This document shows positions 1-10,900 of a DNA stretch of 64,000 nucleotides, piece after piece. The notes beneath the pieces are model-generated. The model was not told where the DNA came from, did no database searches, and worked only from the letters and a program-made list of their open reading frames with translations. The position numbers and the translations under genes are program-made. Origin of the DNA: Micromussa lordhowensis (Eukaryota; Cnidaria; Anthozoa; Scleractinia; Lobophylliidae). The DNA lies in the NCBI GenBank assembly GCA_964020085.1, contig OZ026601.1, forward strand, positions 30,728,318-30,792,317. Direction: 5' to 3'. How positions within the stretch are numbered: position 1 is the first letter of the stretch; every line of letters starts with the position of its first letter.

Positions 1-440
1 TACTGCCGAATGTCGAATTTCGTATTTAAACGTAAAAGGCAATCCGAAGAAATACAAACACACCTTGTGTGTCAAGAGCGCAGTCCTCTTCAATCCACAC
101 GACAAGCAAGAGGACAATTACCATGGTACACAATCCTCTGTCCATAGCCATATTGACACTTCGCATTTTCTATAGAGTCCTCATTTCTGCAGATAGACAC
201 CATTACAAAGTTTATAGTCGTCAACAAAGGGTTTAAAACATTATACTTCTGATTTGCTCGAAATGATTCAGTACGGAATCCAAGCAGTCAAACGAACGAC
301 AAGCGAAAAGTTAACATCAGAGAAAGGAAAGCCAAAGAAACCACCAGGAAAACTGGGTATTAGCTACTTCTATTTATACCTGCCTAATGGCGAATATTTA
401 ACTCAAAATGGTTCATCTGTAAAGTCGATCTAACAAACTC

Positions 441-482
441 GGTGTTTGGATATCCCGATGAAACACTGTCTCTCGTGTTTGA
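441..482. repeat. Dispersed repeat arm
   Basis: The stretch beginning GGTGTTTGGATA and containing GATGAAACACTGTCTC, ending GTGTTTGA, recurs near 42613-42653 and in inverted form near 42518-42560. This marks a shared interspersed repeat family. Confidence 0.6.
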
Positions 483-3400
483 TATATTACTTAACAGATA
501 GCGAGTAACACACTGCGCTAAACTGCGAATCGCGCTTAAAAGTTCATCAAATTTTTTTATTTGCCACAATAAACAAAAGAAGTATATCCAAGTAGAAAAA
601 TTTAGATAGGGCGAGGAGACATCCAAAACTTCACGAGCCTTATAGCGGAGCCCACCTCAATCGTTAATATAGTTCAAATTGTTAGCTTTATGTCAGGTGG
701 CGTGACCAATTCAGCATCTATTTCTATTTCATTAACAATTTACTGATCTTTTTCGTTTGGAACACTCGTTGAACCAGGTAGAGAATTCCAAATTTTATGA
801 CCTTGCTAAAGTATCGTAAACTTGCTGTACCTGCTGCAGCTTACGGAGCTCTTGCCATTTCGGTGATTAAAGCTCCGAGCCGTCGCTAATTTCTTGCAGT
901 CTGTTATTGCTATCCAGCTGACTAGAGATCAATTACATTCTCTCTCCTGAGAACATATCGTACTATTTCATTTTAAAATAGAGATGGCTAAATATCTGAA
1001 TTCTCATTGGCAAAGAAAAGTGGCATATTTCTCTAAATTTTCTCATCTATCGAAGGCGAAGTTACTTGAAAATGATTAAGAGCCGGCAATTTTAAAAACA
1101 CTCAAACGAAACGTGGCAACTTGTTCGATCAAAACTGATTTTAACTGAAAGTTGAATACTTTACCATTGTGTCACAGCATTGAACAATTCCTCTCAAAAG
1201 AAAGGTTGGTTTACTGATGCTTGTAAATGGTCTGTCTCGCAACTTATGCCGTAATTTAAATCTGTTACAGCAAAGTAGGAAGACGATTTTTTCAGTAAAT
1301 ATATGAAGTTTTCTAGTACATAATCTTGTTTAAAAATGCGCCTTTCCGTCCTTGGTGCTTGCTTAAAAGATATTTTATGCATGGAAACTAAACAAAATGC
1401 TGCGAAAATTAAAAAACCTACGATGACAAAGCAAAGGTTAACAGAAATATGTATACATGTACCGCGAAGATAACGGCTGGTTGAAATGGACTCGTTTTAT
1501 GTTTGGCTTGGTTTGCGATGCGATCTCGCCCTGCTGGGAATTGTATATTCAGACAATCAGTAGCTAATCAGTAGTAGTCCTTTGCTGTCCGCAGAAGTAA
1601 AAACTGGCGAAGAACTCTGAACATTTTAAAACGCTTCCCCCATATAAAACGACCGCTGATTCCCTTGAGGGGCCGAATATAATGACTGTACAAAGAACGC
1701 TATTTTAGATTTTTGGTTGCTGTTATTTTTTCTCCCTTTTTCCTTGTTTTTTTTTTTATTCTCCATTTTTTTTTCTTTTACTTCTACTTTTAGAAAACCA
1801 TTCGGTTTTATGTAGGCTCCTTTTTTGATAGGAGTACTAAAAATAATTTTATCGTATTGTTAAGTCCGTTCCAGGAACGTAAAGCACTGAATCTACTCTG
1901 AAAACTCAATCTCTAGCGAAGTCTTTCGTTTACTTTAAAACACTGACTGGCATATACTGAATTACCGTTTCTTGTTCCTTGTTTGAATAATTCTTACTTG
2001 TCAGTCCGACGACTCGATCAGACAATTACATTTGCAGTCTTTTTATGTAATTTTTAGAAATAGACTGTAAAAAGAAAACTTGGACAACATTTCACTAACC
2101 TGGAAGGTGAACTTATAGTACTGTACAGTGTAGTTGCATGTAGTCCAGTTGAACTCGAAGCAATATAATTTAGCATCATAACAAAAAACAAGCTGAAGAA
2201 ACCTTGCAGCCGCTATTTTCAATTGGTTTTAATTTTCAAGCTATGTGTGATGTCCTTTGTTAGTTTTTATCCTTCACAGTTGCGATGAATGCTTATTTAT
2301 TCCGTCTGGAACTCCTTCAAAAATAGTCTTGCAACAATGGTTGATACTTTGCTTTGCTTTATTGACATGAATTTGTATTTTAATCATTTCCTTTCTATAT
2401 TGTGCAGGATAAAATGTCAACACAGGTTTTTGCAGGTGTCTGCCTAAGGAAAGGTTTTAGTCCACAATTGAAGTTTGCTGAAATAACAAAATCGAATAGG
2501 GGAAAATTTTTTTACAATATTTTCATCATTAGCATAAGCTACTCAATCTCTTATTTTAAATGAGCATGGTAAATTATACGTAATCTCGCAACTTTCTTTT
2601 GTTTTCTGTTGGCATCAGACACTAAAATATCTATTAGATTTTTTAGTGTCTGAAAGTTTCAAAAAGTTTCATTTTAGAATGTGTGTATATGTGAAATTGA
2701 CTGAACGGAAATTGATAGGAAATGCTTAAAACAAAACTTTTGATTTTAAAATCACTTTAACTACAGAGCCTTGAGAGACTCAATGTATATTCAAGCTTTG
2801 TAGGTTTTGCGTATGATCACCAATTCATCAAGGGGGTTTTACGCAGAAAAATTGTTGCCAGACAAACCCGATCGGCGTTAGCAATTCCCGTTTCATTTAA
2901 CCGGCTCTATTTTTAAACATGAACCTGGGCTTTCAATTGCAAATAATGATCACATAGCAAGGGTTCGTAATATCAAAGTAACACGTGCATACAGCTTCAG
3001 CTGCAGCGTAATTCAAAAGGCGTTGATACTCACACAAATGCGTTTTTAAAAGTATCCGTTTTCGTCTCAATGAAAATGAAACAAAATAATTTCGCCCACA
3101 ATAGCTTTTCGGTTTATTTCACCTGTTCACCTAAATGCGTCTTCCTATGAAAACCCATGTTTTGATACGTTTACGCCTATTGTCCACAGCAGAACGCCCG
3201 AAAACGCTGATGGAAACGACAGTATCTGTCTCTTTTCTCGGTACCGTTTTCAAAAGCCTCCGTTTTTTTTCTCCAAAAAAGAATACCAGCAAAGATGTCA
3301 CAGTGAACAGAGAAGTACTTGGGTGGATTGTTTCAGATTACTTCCCCAGAATTTCCTTTCAGTACTAGGTAGTATTATTATTAGTACTAGTAGCCACAGT

Positions 3401-3990
3401 TTCTTGCAAAATCGCGCATCCCATTTTCTTTGCAATCCTAGACTGTACGTTGATTTAAAAGGCCAGATCTCAAGGTGAGACTGCGCAATGAGGCTAATTT
3501 GAGGCTAATTTGCTAGCAGTCTTGTTAAAATTCAAACGCGTAACGCGCGAACAAAGTTAGATGAAAGCAGTAAATCGGAGAGGACTGGAACGGGAGTGCG
3601 ACAAGACGTGCTTTTAAGGATCTGGACTAAGTGACACTTAAACAATGTAATTCTTTACTTTAACCTTGTTTTACTATTAGAATAATGTCTTATCTTAACG
3701 GGTCAGTAATTTTTCCAAACATGACTGTAGGAATATAGGGATATAAGGATTTCGAACATTCGTGCACATTTCGCCAAAGCTAAAACCTTCTGGAAGCGTT
3801 TTCAGACAGGGCCCTCCACGTAAACATTTCCGCAGAGTGAACCAGGTGGTTTCAGACCAAAGCGAAATCGGATGGTTTCGATTGACGTGCAGATGATTTA
3901 GTCACATGTTCCGGGGTCAGTGAGTTCCTTTGGGAACTCAAATAGAGTAAGCCTGGCTTTCCGCAAACAGGAGAATCCCTCTTTACAGAG

Positions 3991-4131
3991 GTTAGGGTTA
4001 GGGTTACGGTTAGTGAGAACATCTGCCTGACAGCGACCCCAAATCGGCCTCACATCGACCCCACATCGACCTCACTTCGGCTCCACATCGACCTAACTTC
4101 GGCTCCACAGCGGCCTGACATTGACCCCACA
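3991..4131. repeat. Telomere-like TTAGGG run plus degenerate 12-bp minisatellite
   Basis: About three GTTAGGG-like units (3991-4012) are followed by a decayed tandem array (about 4031-4131). Its units resemble CATCGACCCCA / CTTCGGCTCCA with a period near 12 bp. No coding potential is seen. Confidence 0.6.
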
Positions 4132-4611
4132 TATGCTTATCATGCTTGTCACGTCAATATAATCAAGCTAATTACAATATGAATAAACTATTAAAACTTT
4201 ATAAAATGTATTAATTATAGCCGATTGCTATAGAACTTCAAAAAAAATCTAAACCTTTGTAACGCGAACTATAATAACATCTTCTCAGTAAATGGTGTAC
4301 AAATTTCACAGTGTCCCTAAACTTATCTGAAACATATAACCACACGAATAACTGCAACGTTCGGTTAACAAACGGTAAGACCTCTAAAACTCCAGAGCTG
4401 GATAAACAACACACGAAACTTAAAACTGCCGCACCTTAAAAACTAGCCAAAATTAACATATTACGTAACTGGAAAATAAAAAACGCACGTGAGAACAAAA
4501 AAAATGCACACATACAAAAAACTAATTAAATATTCGCTACATTAATAACTACAATGAACCATACATAGATTAATACATTAATTCTTAAGACATAAGGAAA
4601 TATCATTAAAA

Positions 4612-5262
4612 ACTACGCATCCATAATAATAAAACGATCTCTTGGCGACTTCAGTTTTTACGGCAGGTAGATGAAGCAGATCACGTTGTCTAGTCGCGCG
4701 CGAGTGAATCTTGCTGTTAAAAGTAAAGTAGCCATCAAAATATTGAGGCAACGCCCTTCAATGCACTTTTTTACCAGCTGAAAAACATGTTCACGACGTC
4801 TTTCTGCAAGCGCCGGCCACTTGAGAATTATTAATGTCCATTGCAGGGCTACTGCGAGACGTTTTGGCAACAATTCTACCCGCTCTCTTCTGCAATGCCT
4901 CTAAGGCCTGACTATTTCTCTCACCGCAGCAACCCCACAGAGTATCACAGTACTCTAGAATTGGTCTAATTAAAGAGATATATACGACATTTGCACTATG
5001 AGTCGTCAGATTATCGCGAAGGCGGCCTAACATACCTACACGCTTGCCAGCCTTAGAAATCACTTTCCTAACGTGACTGCCCCAGCTAAGGCGTTCATCA
5101 AAAACGACGCCTGGTGAACTCATGAACCCTCTCAATTTGTTTTCCATCAATGCATATATTGAAAGATTTTTCCCTGGCAAGCCTAGGAGCGGTCCCAAAA
5201 AGCATAGCTTCAGTCTTTTTAACATTAATGAAAATACTATTTCTAAAAAGCCAGCGTTCAAT
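4612..5262 (-). pseudogene. 5'-truncated non-LTR retrotransposon (LINE) reverse-transcriptase 3' end
   Basis: Read on the minus strand, this encodes the C-terminal thumb/connector part of a LINE reverse transcriptase. It shows the pattern LGVVFDxxLxWxxH, then SLIRPILEYC, then LQKRAxR, continuing in another frame to a terminal DLLHLPAVKTEVAKRSF-type end. At least one frameshift separates the two segments (about 4860-4880), and the palm domain with the YxDD site is absent, so this is a dead 5'-truncated copy. The family is probably CR1/L2/Jockey-like. The exact clade cannot be assigned by eye. Confidence 0.75.
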
Positions 5263-5537
5263 TTTGAGCAGTTATATTATCCATGTAAATAGTGTATTTT
5301 AGTGCTCAGGGCTCCTGTTGATAGCAGGTTGCTTTTAGCTCCTGAAGGGACTACCCTGAGCTTTATAACTAAATAAAGGTGTCTGTCTATGTAAACCAAC
5401 TCGGCTAACATCGGTGCTTAAATGTGTGTACAATGGTACACTGTTTTGTCGCATTAACAGTTTTAATTAACTCACACCGATTCTATTGTTTGCTGAAAAT
5501 TTATTAAAAACTGTTCATTCTTTATTGAAATTTGCTG

Positions 5538-6284
5538 TTAAAGTGCCTATGAAATGAAAAGTAATTGCTGCTTATTTGAAAGGCTTTTCAAAATAAAGAA
5601 GAATGGCACTTTTCTTTTTGGAATATCTTTTTCATTTTAGAGATATTGACATTCTTTATTATGTAAATTAGGAAAGTGATGACATCATGAGGTTTGCAAC
5701 TAAAATAGTAAAATACTGAATAAAGAATATCTCTGGAAATGTCGAAGCAGTGTTCTTCAAACTTAGCACAAGAAATGTACATCACAAAAGAAACAAATGA
5801 CAACTGTTGCGCTGTTGTCATGACGCTTGACGCTGGTCCTGTCTTAATTAAAACTGAAATTCCCAGTTTTTATCTTAACCAAGGACCATCTACTCCAGCC
5901 ACTTTAGACAATATGGGAGCCATGTCTGTTCCAAGCAGGACCCTCTTTCCCACTTCAAAGGGTTGAAACTGAGGATATTTGGTTTTTGACAGAAAGAGAC
6001 TGGAGCCAAGAGAGTTTCCATGGCAACAACACTATGGGTGTCTTTTTTTTTTGTGATGTACATTTCTGGTGCCAAGTTTGAAGAACACTGCCTCAATATT
6101 TCCAGAGATATTCTTTATTCAGTATTTACTATTTTAGTTGCAAACCTCATGACGTTATCACTTTCCTAATTTGCATAATACTGAAAACGTCAATATCTCT
6201 AAAACGAAAAATGATATTCCAAAACGAGAAACACCATTCAGGTAAGCAGCAATTATGTTTCATTTCATTTCATAGGCACTTTAA
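5538..6284. mobile_element. TTAA-flanked MITE / fold-back element
   Basis: TTAA at 5538-5541 and 6281-6284 flanks a 739-bp element. Its ends are long inverted repeats of roughly 240 bp, starting AGTGCCTATGAAATG on the left with its complement on the right. The arms contain matching blocks such as TTCTTCAAACTT and GAATATCTCTGGAAAT. No transposase is present. TTAA target duplication is typical of piggyBac-type non-autonomous elements. Confidence 0.75.
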
Positions 6285-6572
6285 AGACTGAAGCATATTT
6301 GATCTGTATGCGCATCATACTCCAAAGCTAAAATGCTATCCAGGTGTTTGACGACCAGTGACAGTGTTTCTCTTCTTAAAGTCTACGGGGCGTTAACGAC
6401 CTTCTATTTTAAAAGCTTGAAACTATATCCAGCTCAAAATAAATTATCGGGCAGACTATAATTCAAATCTAGAAACGCCGAACATGTTGTCCTGTGTTCG
6501 CTGTCATCTATAATTTCTATTTTCTGTATTTACTGTATTCAATGCGTGGGGCCCTTCTAATAGGTGGATTCA

Positions 6573-6604
<32 letters not shown>

Positions 6605-7847
6605 TACATACGGCTTTACGTAGAGAAGGAAACATGTTAGATATGAATTGACTCCATGTAGCTAAAAAGCTAGTGAAACGTAATAGATGGTGAAATTTTT
6701 AGCTCTTTGGGTGTAATTATTCAAGGAGAAATTGTCTTTCAAAACTGCAAAATTTCTGGGTGGCAAAAGCGCTTATGAGCTCATACATTCGTTGTAAAAT
6801 TTTGAGTTTTTAAACCCGTGTTGCACAAAAAGTATTCAATACATCAGGCCCATATTCACTGGCAGAGTTAATCGTACTATGACCTTTCAATATTCAGAAC
6901 TGATTTATTTGTAGCTCCATCAGAAACTGAATTGCTTATGCTAATTAGGCAAATATTGCAAACAAGGATTCCCCTATTGGTATCTTATCTATCGTAAAAG
7001 GTCACGAGAAATCAAAAGAAAGCTATCTACGCTCTGTTGGATCTGTTTCAATGACAGTGATTTACTACCATCTGCTACAGGACGAACACCATGGCCTCGC
7101 GTCACCAGGCATTAATTTCCTTAATCTATACATGTGTGATTTAATTTGAAACAAAAATGACAGTATTTTTGTATGGATATTCAGAGGAAGGTGGCAATTT
7201 TCAGTTGGATAGAAATCGGTTAAATGTGTAGTTACACAGGTGTTACAAACTTCTCTGAGATTTGGTATCGACTGGTATTACTAACTTGGACTGGACAGGT
7301 AAGAGTGATTTACCCATTTTCTTTTCTTTTCTTTGGCGCGTGTAATATTTTATCTTTTCCCCTTGCCAAAAGCGTCATTTACGAGGCTAATAACCTGGGG
7401 ATTTTTCATAGAGCATCACTGGCCGATATGCCGTTCACAAATGTTGTTTAGTGTTTGGACTGTCGTACGAAGCCGTGCATTTGCGATCAACATAGAGTTT
7501 TTCAATACAAAAGGGATTTGCCTAATAAGGCTCCAATGTGATCCATAAGATCTGTCTCAGTGAATTCAATGAATGCGCTGCATGGCAAGTAAGAAACGCG
7601 AAAGGTACATGCAAATGTTGGCTTGCCACTAATCAAAACTTAACAAATATCTATCGGTGTTAAGCAGCTCATTGAATGTTGGTTTTCTTCTCTTGTTCAC
7701 CGCGCTGATCACACAGCATACACCTGATCTCCGAGTCCAGATCGTCCAGGCCTTGATGTTTTCAGTCAGTCGTAATAATCTTTTTGGTAATCGTCTCTTT
7801 TTACAGGTTATACAGAAGCATAATAAAGCTGGAACATTTGTGTTACC
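6285..7847 (+). other. Putative upstream/5'UTR region of the large receptor gene
   Basis: No coding exon is recognised. A strong donor-like CAG|GTAAGAG is present at 7298/7299, and an acceptor-like pyrimidine tract ending in ACAG lies near 7805, just before the ATG at 7848. A 5'UTR exon ending at about 7298 is therefore plausible, but no promoter is identifiable. Confidence 0.35.
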
Positions 7848-7938
7848 ATGGGCAGGACGTTATCTTACACCACGATAATTATCGCCTTACTATTCGTGTT
7901 GATATCGTTTAAGAATACTGATTCCCTAGCTATAAATA
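7848..7938 (+). CDS. Signal-peptide exon of the Ig/LRR receptor gene
   Basis: The ATG at 7848 opens 30 codons with a basic start (MGRT), a hydrophobic core (IIIALLFVLIS) and a likely cleavage region, then a donor A|GTGAGT at 7938/7939 in phase 1. The next phase-compatible acceptor is the Ig exon at 29090. The Polinton target-site duplication begins only 45 bp beyond this donor, so the element sits at the very start of intron 1. Confidence 0.65.
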
Positions 7939-10900
7939 GTGAGTTGACCTACTTTCATTTCTTAACCTTGCCTATAGAAATGCTCTTTAAGTAGTGTAGG
8001 AAATGGGGGAACTAGGACATTTCTGGATTTTACGCATCTCAGCGTAGTTAGTGTAAAAATCTGAGTCTAAAATATATGATATAATACACTGAAACAGCGT
8101 GGTTATGCGTAGGTAGTGTAAGTAGCGTAGATATCGTAAAAATTAGACATACTATTTTACGCACAAAAATGCCTGAAATGCGTAGGATAGTGTAGGATAT
8201 AGTAAAATTTAGATTGTTCTCACGATGCGTAATTTTTTAAGACTTGATAAATTTCCAACCAGCGTTCTCACCACCTAGATGTTCACAGATTTTTTTCCAA
8301 ATTTTATCATGTTCATAGAGTTTTAAACGATCTTTATACAATTTTAGCTTTGGTAAAAATTCATTATATCCAAGTATTTGACAAAATTTATAAATGATAT
8401 ATGAATAGGAAAAGAAATTTCTTCTATTTTTACCTTTAAATAATTCAAATGGCTCCTGAATTTGTAAAAACCTCATTTTCATTTTTTCTTCCATTATAGA
8501 AGTCATTTGTAATGGAGGTATTTTTGTTATTCTATACAATATTTGGGTGGTATGATTATAATAATTTAATTTACGATGTTTTTTAAGATGTCTTTTGATA
8601 TCTGATTCAGTTAACTTTTCCAAAGAATTTTCCATCCTTTCACGAATGATTTCTTTGAAAATATTATTAATAACATCTTCTGAGACTTTAAAACTTTCTT
8701 TGCCTTGGATATTGGCTAAACAGTCACAAAAATGATTATATCTTTTGTAATCATTTTCTGCGGTTTTTATAGATGATTTTTCTGGATTTGTTGAGACATT
8801 TATGCTTATTCCACAACTTAGACAAGTACTTATCCCTTCATCGACGTTCAATACTCGAAATTTTTCACATGTATAACAATAGTTATCTTCATTTATATTA
8901 TTTTCACTGTATTGTAGTTCATCAGGGAAGATATTATATTTATACCTTTTATAATAAGAATTATCAACAACAAAATGTTTTGCTCTATTTTCTGTATGTA
9001 AAAAAAGTAAAATAGCATTCTTTAATAAATAACTAGTACGAAGATTTTTGATATCATTTATTTCATTTTCTAACCTTATTTGTTCAATTTGATCAATTCT
9101 AGAATAATCTTTTTTGATGGATAAATTTAGAATTTTTTTTTTTAAATCTGGTATTTTTTTTTCTTTGAGAACAATTTCTGAAATTTTTTTACGATGTAGA
9201 TTGCCAATGGTCTCTTTGTTCATCATAATAATTAATATACTTTATTCTTTAAAGTAGAGTAATCTTCACTCTCACTGCTCGTTGATTCCTCACTGCTCGT
9301 TGATTCCTCACTGCTCGTCGATTCCTCATCTGAATCAGGATTATAATCACTGTCACTACTATCAGTATCATGAAGTGGGTCTTCAGTTAAAAATTTTTTA
9401 AAATTAGGGACAGGCATATATATTATGAAATATTAAAATTTCCATATGCATAACTACTGATACCATCATCTAAAATATATCTTTTATCATCAAAAGGTGA
9501 TAATGATACTTTATTAATTTGGTAACTAGATATCTGATGATACTCTGACCGGATAGTTCGCATCTTATGCCTCATAGTATTACATTTTTGTAAGGTATCA
9601 CGATAATCAGAGAGAGATAATTCACTCTTAATGACATTCTTCTTGACACCTTTAGCAGTCTTGTTTTCCTTGTTTTCTGTCTTGTAACTATACATTTTAC
9701 TTTTTAGACCAACAAATTCAGTGATTGGATCACCAGCTGCTTCATCTTTGAATTTACCAATTACTTTTTTATTTTCTGCAAAAAAGAACTCTGACGATTT
9801 GGGATAATCACTATTGTCAAACCTTTCTTTATCTTTATATAAATCACTATAAAGATCTTCTGCTTTTATATGGTAAAATAAAGAATCAGTATCAGTAAAA
9901 AGTAACTTTGCAACAGGGTATTTTTTTCTGATATAGTTGTAATGGAAGTCATACATTAATGTTTTACTTAGATCTAGAATAGAGAATCCAACATAAGAGG
10001 GTTTATCTAAGACTAGTCTAGCCTTTTTCATTTGTACCCCAACTAAATTTTCATCAAATATTTTACTAGAAACATACATTGGTTGCCTTGTCAATTTCAA
10101 TAAATGATCCGGATCAGTTTCTAATTTGATATTAGATCTTTTTCTTAGGTTTTCCATGGTTTTGCCAAAAACTGAATTATTCATTAGTTTAAAGAAGTCT
10201 TTTTCAAAACTATTCTTAGCATTTGTTCTTTTTTTTGTGTTAAAATCAATATAAGGTTTCATCCAAGGTTTCTGAGTAAATTCTAAGACTCTGTGAACCT
10301 TTTTCAACTTCATACCAAGAGATAAATAAAGCTGTAAATTTTTGTAATGTAATACATACTTTTCTTTATTCTTTAGATTAGGAACCAACTTGTGAACTCT
10401 ACCACTGCTAATATTTTCTTTTTCTTTTAAATCTTTGCAATACTTTGATAACATATTATCAGTGATTAAAATCTTTTCTGGTGCTAATGGATAATCATTA
10501 TGCAAATCGTGTAGCTCTTCTGGATATTCTAAATCTACTTCTAAAATGGCACCTTTTTTTGTATTATTTTTGTAATTTTCTAAGATGAAATCTTCAGAGT
10601 TAATCCATTTAAAATCTTTAGTTGGAAGTGACTGTGACATAGCCCATCCATAAAGATTATTTGCATCTAAATACATTAAATAACTACTTTCATCTTCTGG
10701 ATTATAACACTTCATATACTTGTTGTTTGCAACAGCATGTCTATGAGTAATATTACTAATACCACCTCTCATTCCCTTTTCAATGAATAGTTGTTGATCT
10801 AAATCTGAAATTAAGTCTAGATTTATTTTTGTCATTCGGAGTAATGCATCCCATGATAACCCAGGTGCAGAGTAATAATGACAGGGATCTAACCTATAAT

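Larger units (their letters stand above)
1..4600. other. Host non-coding sequence, no gene recognised
   Basis: AT-rich sequence with only short chance open frames, none with recognisable protein features. It holds a single copy of a dispersed repeat arm (441-482, related to the inverted repeat at 42518-42653), a T-rich stretch near 1727-1790, and the short telomere-like and 12-bp repeats listed separately near 3991-4131. I see no convincing exon. Confidence 0.5.

Noticed and set aside
3991..4012. True telomere
   Set aside because: Only about three imperfect TTAGGG units inside ordinary sequence.
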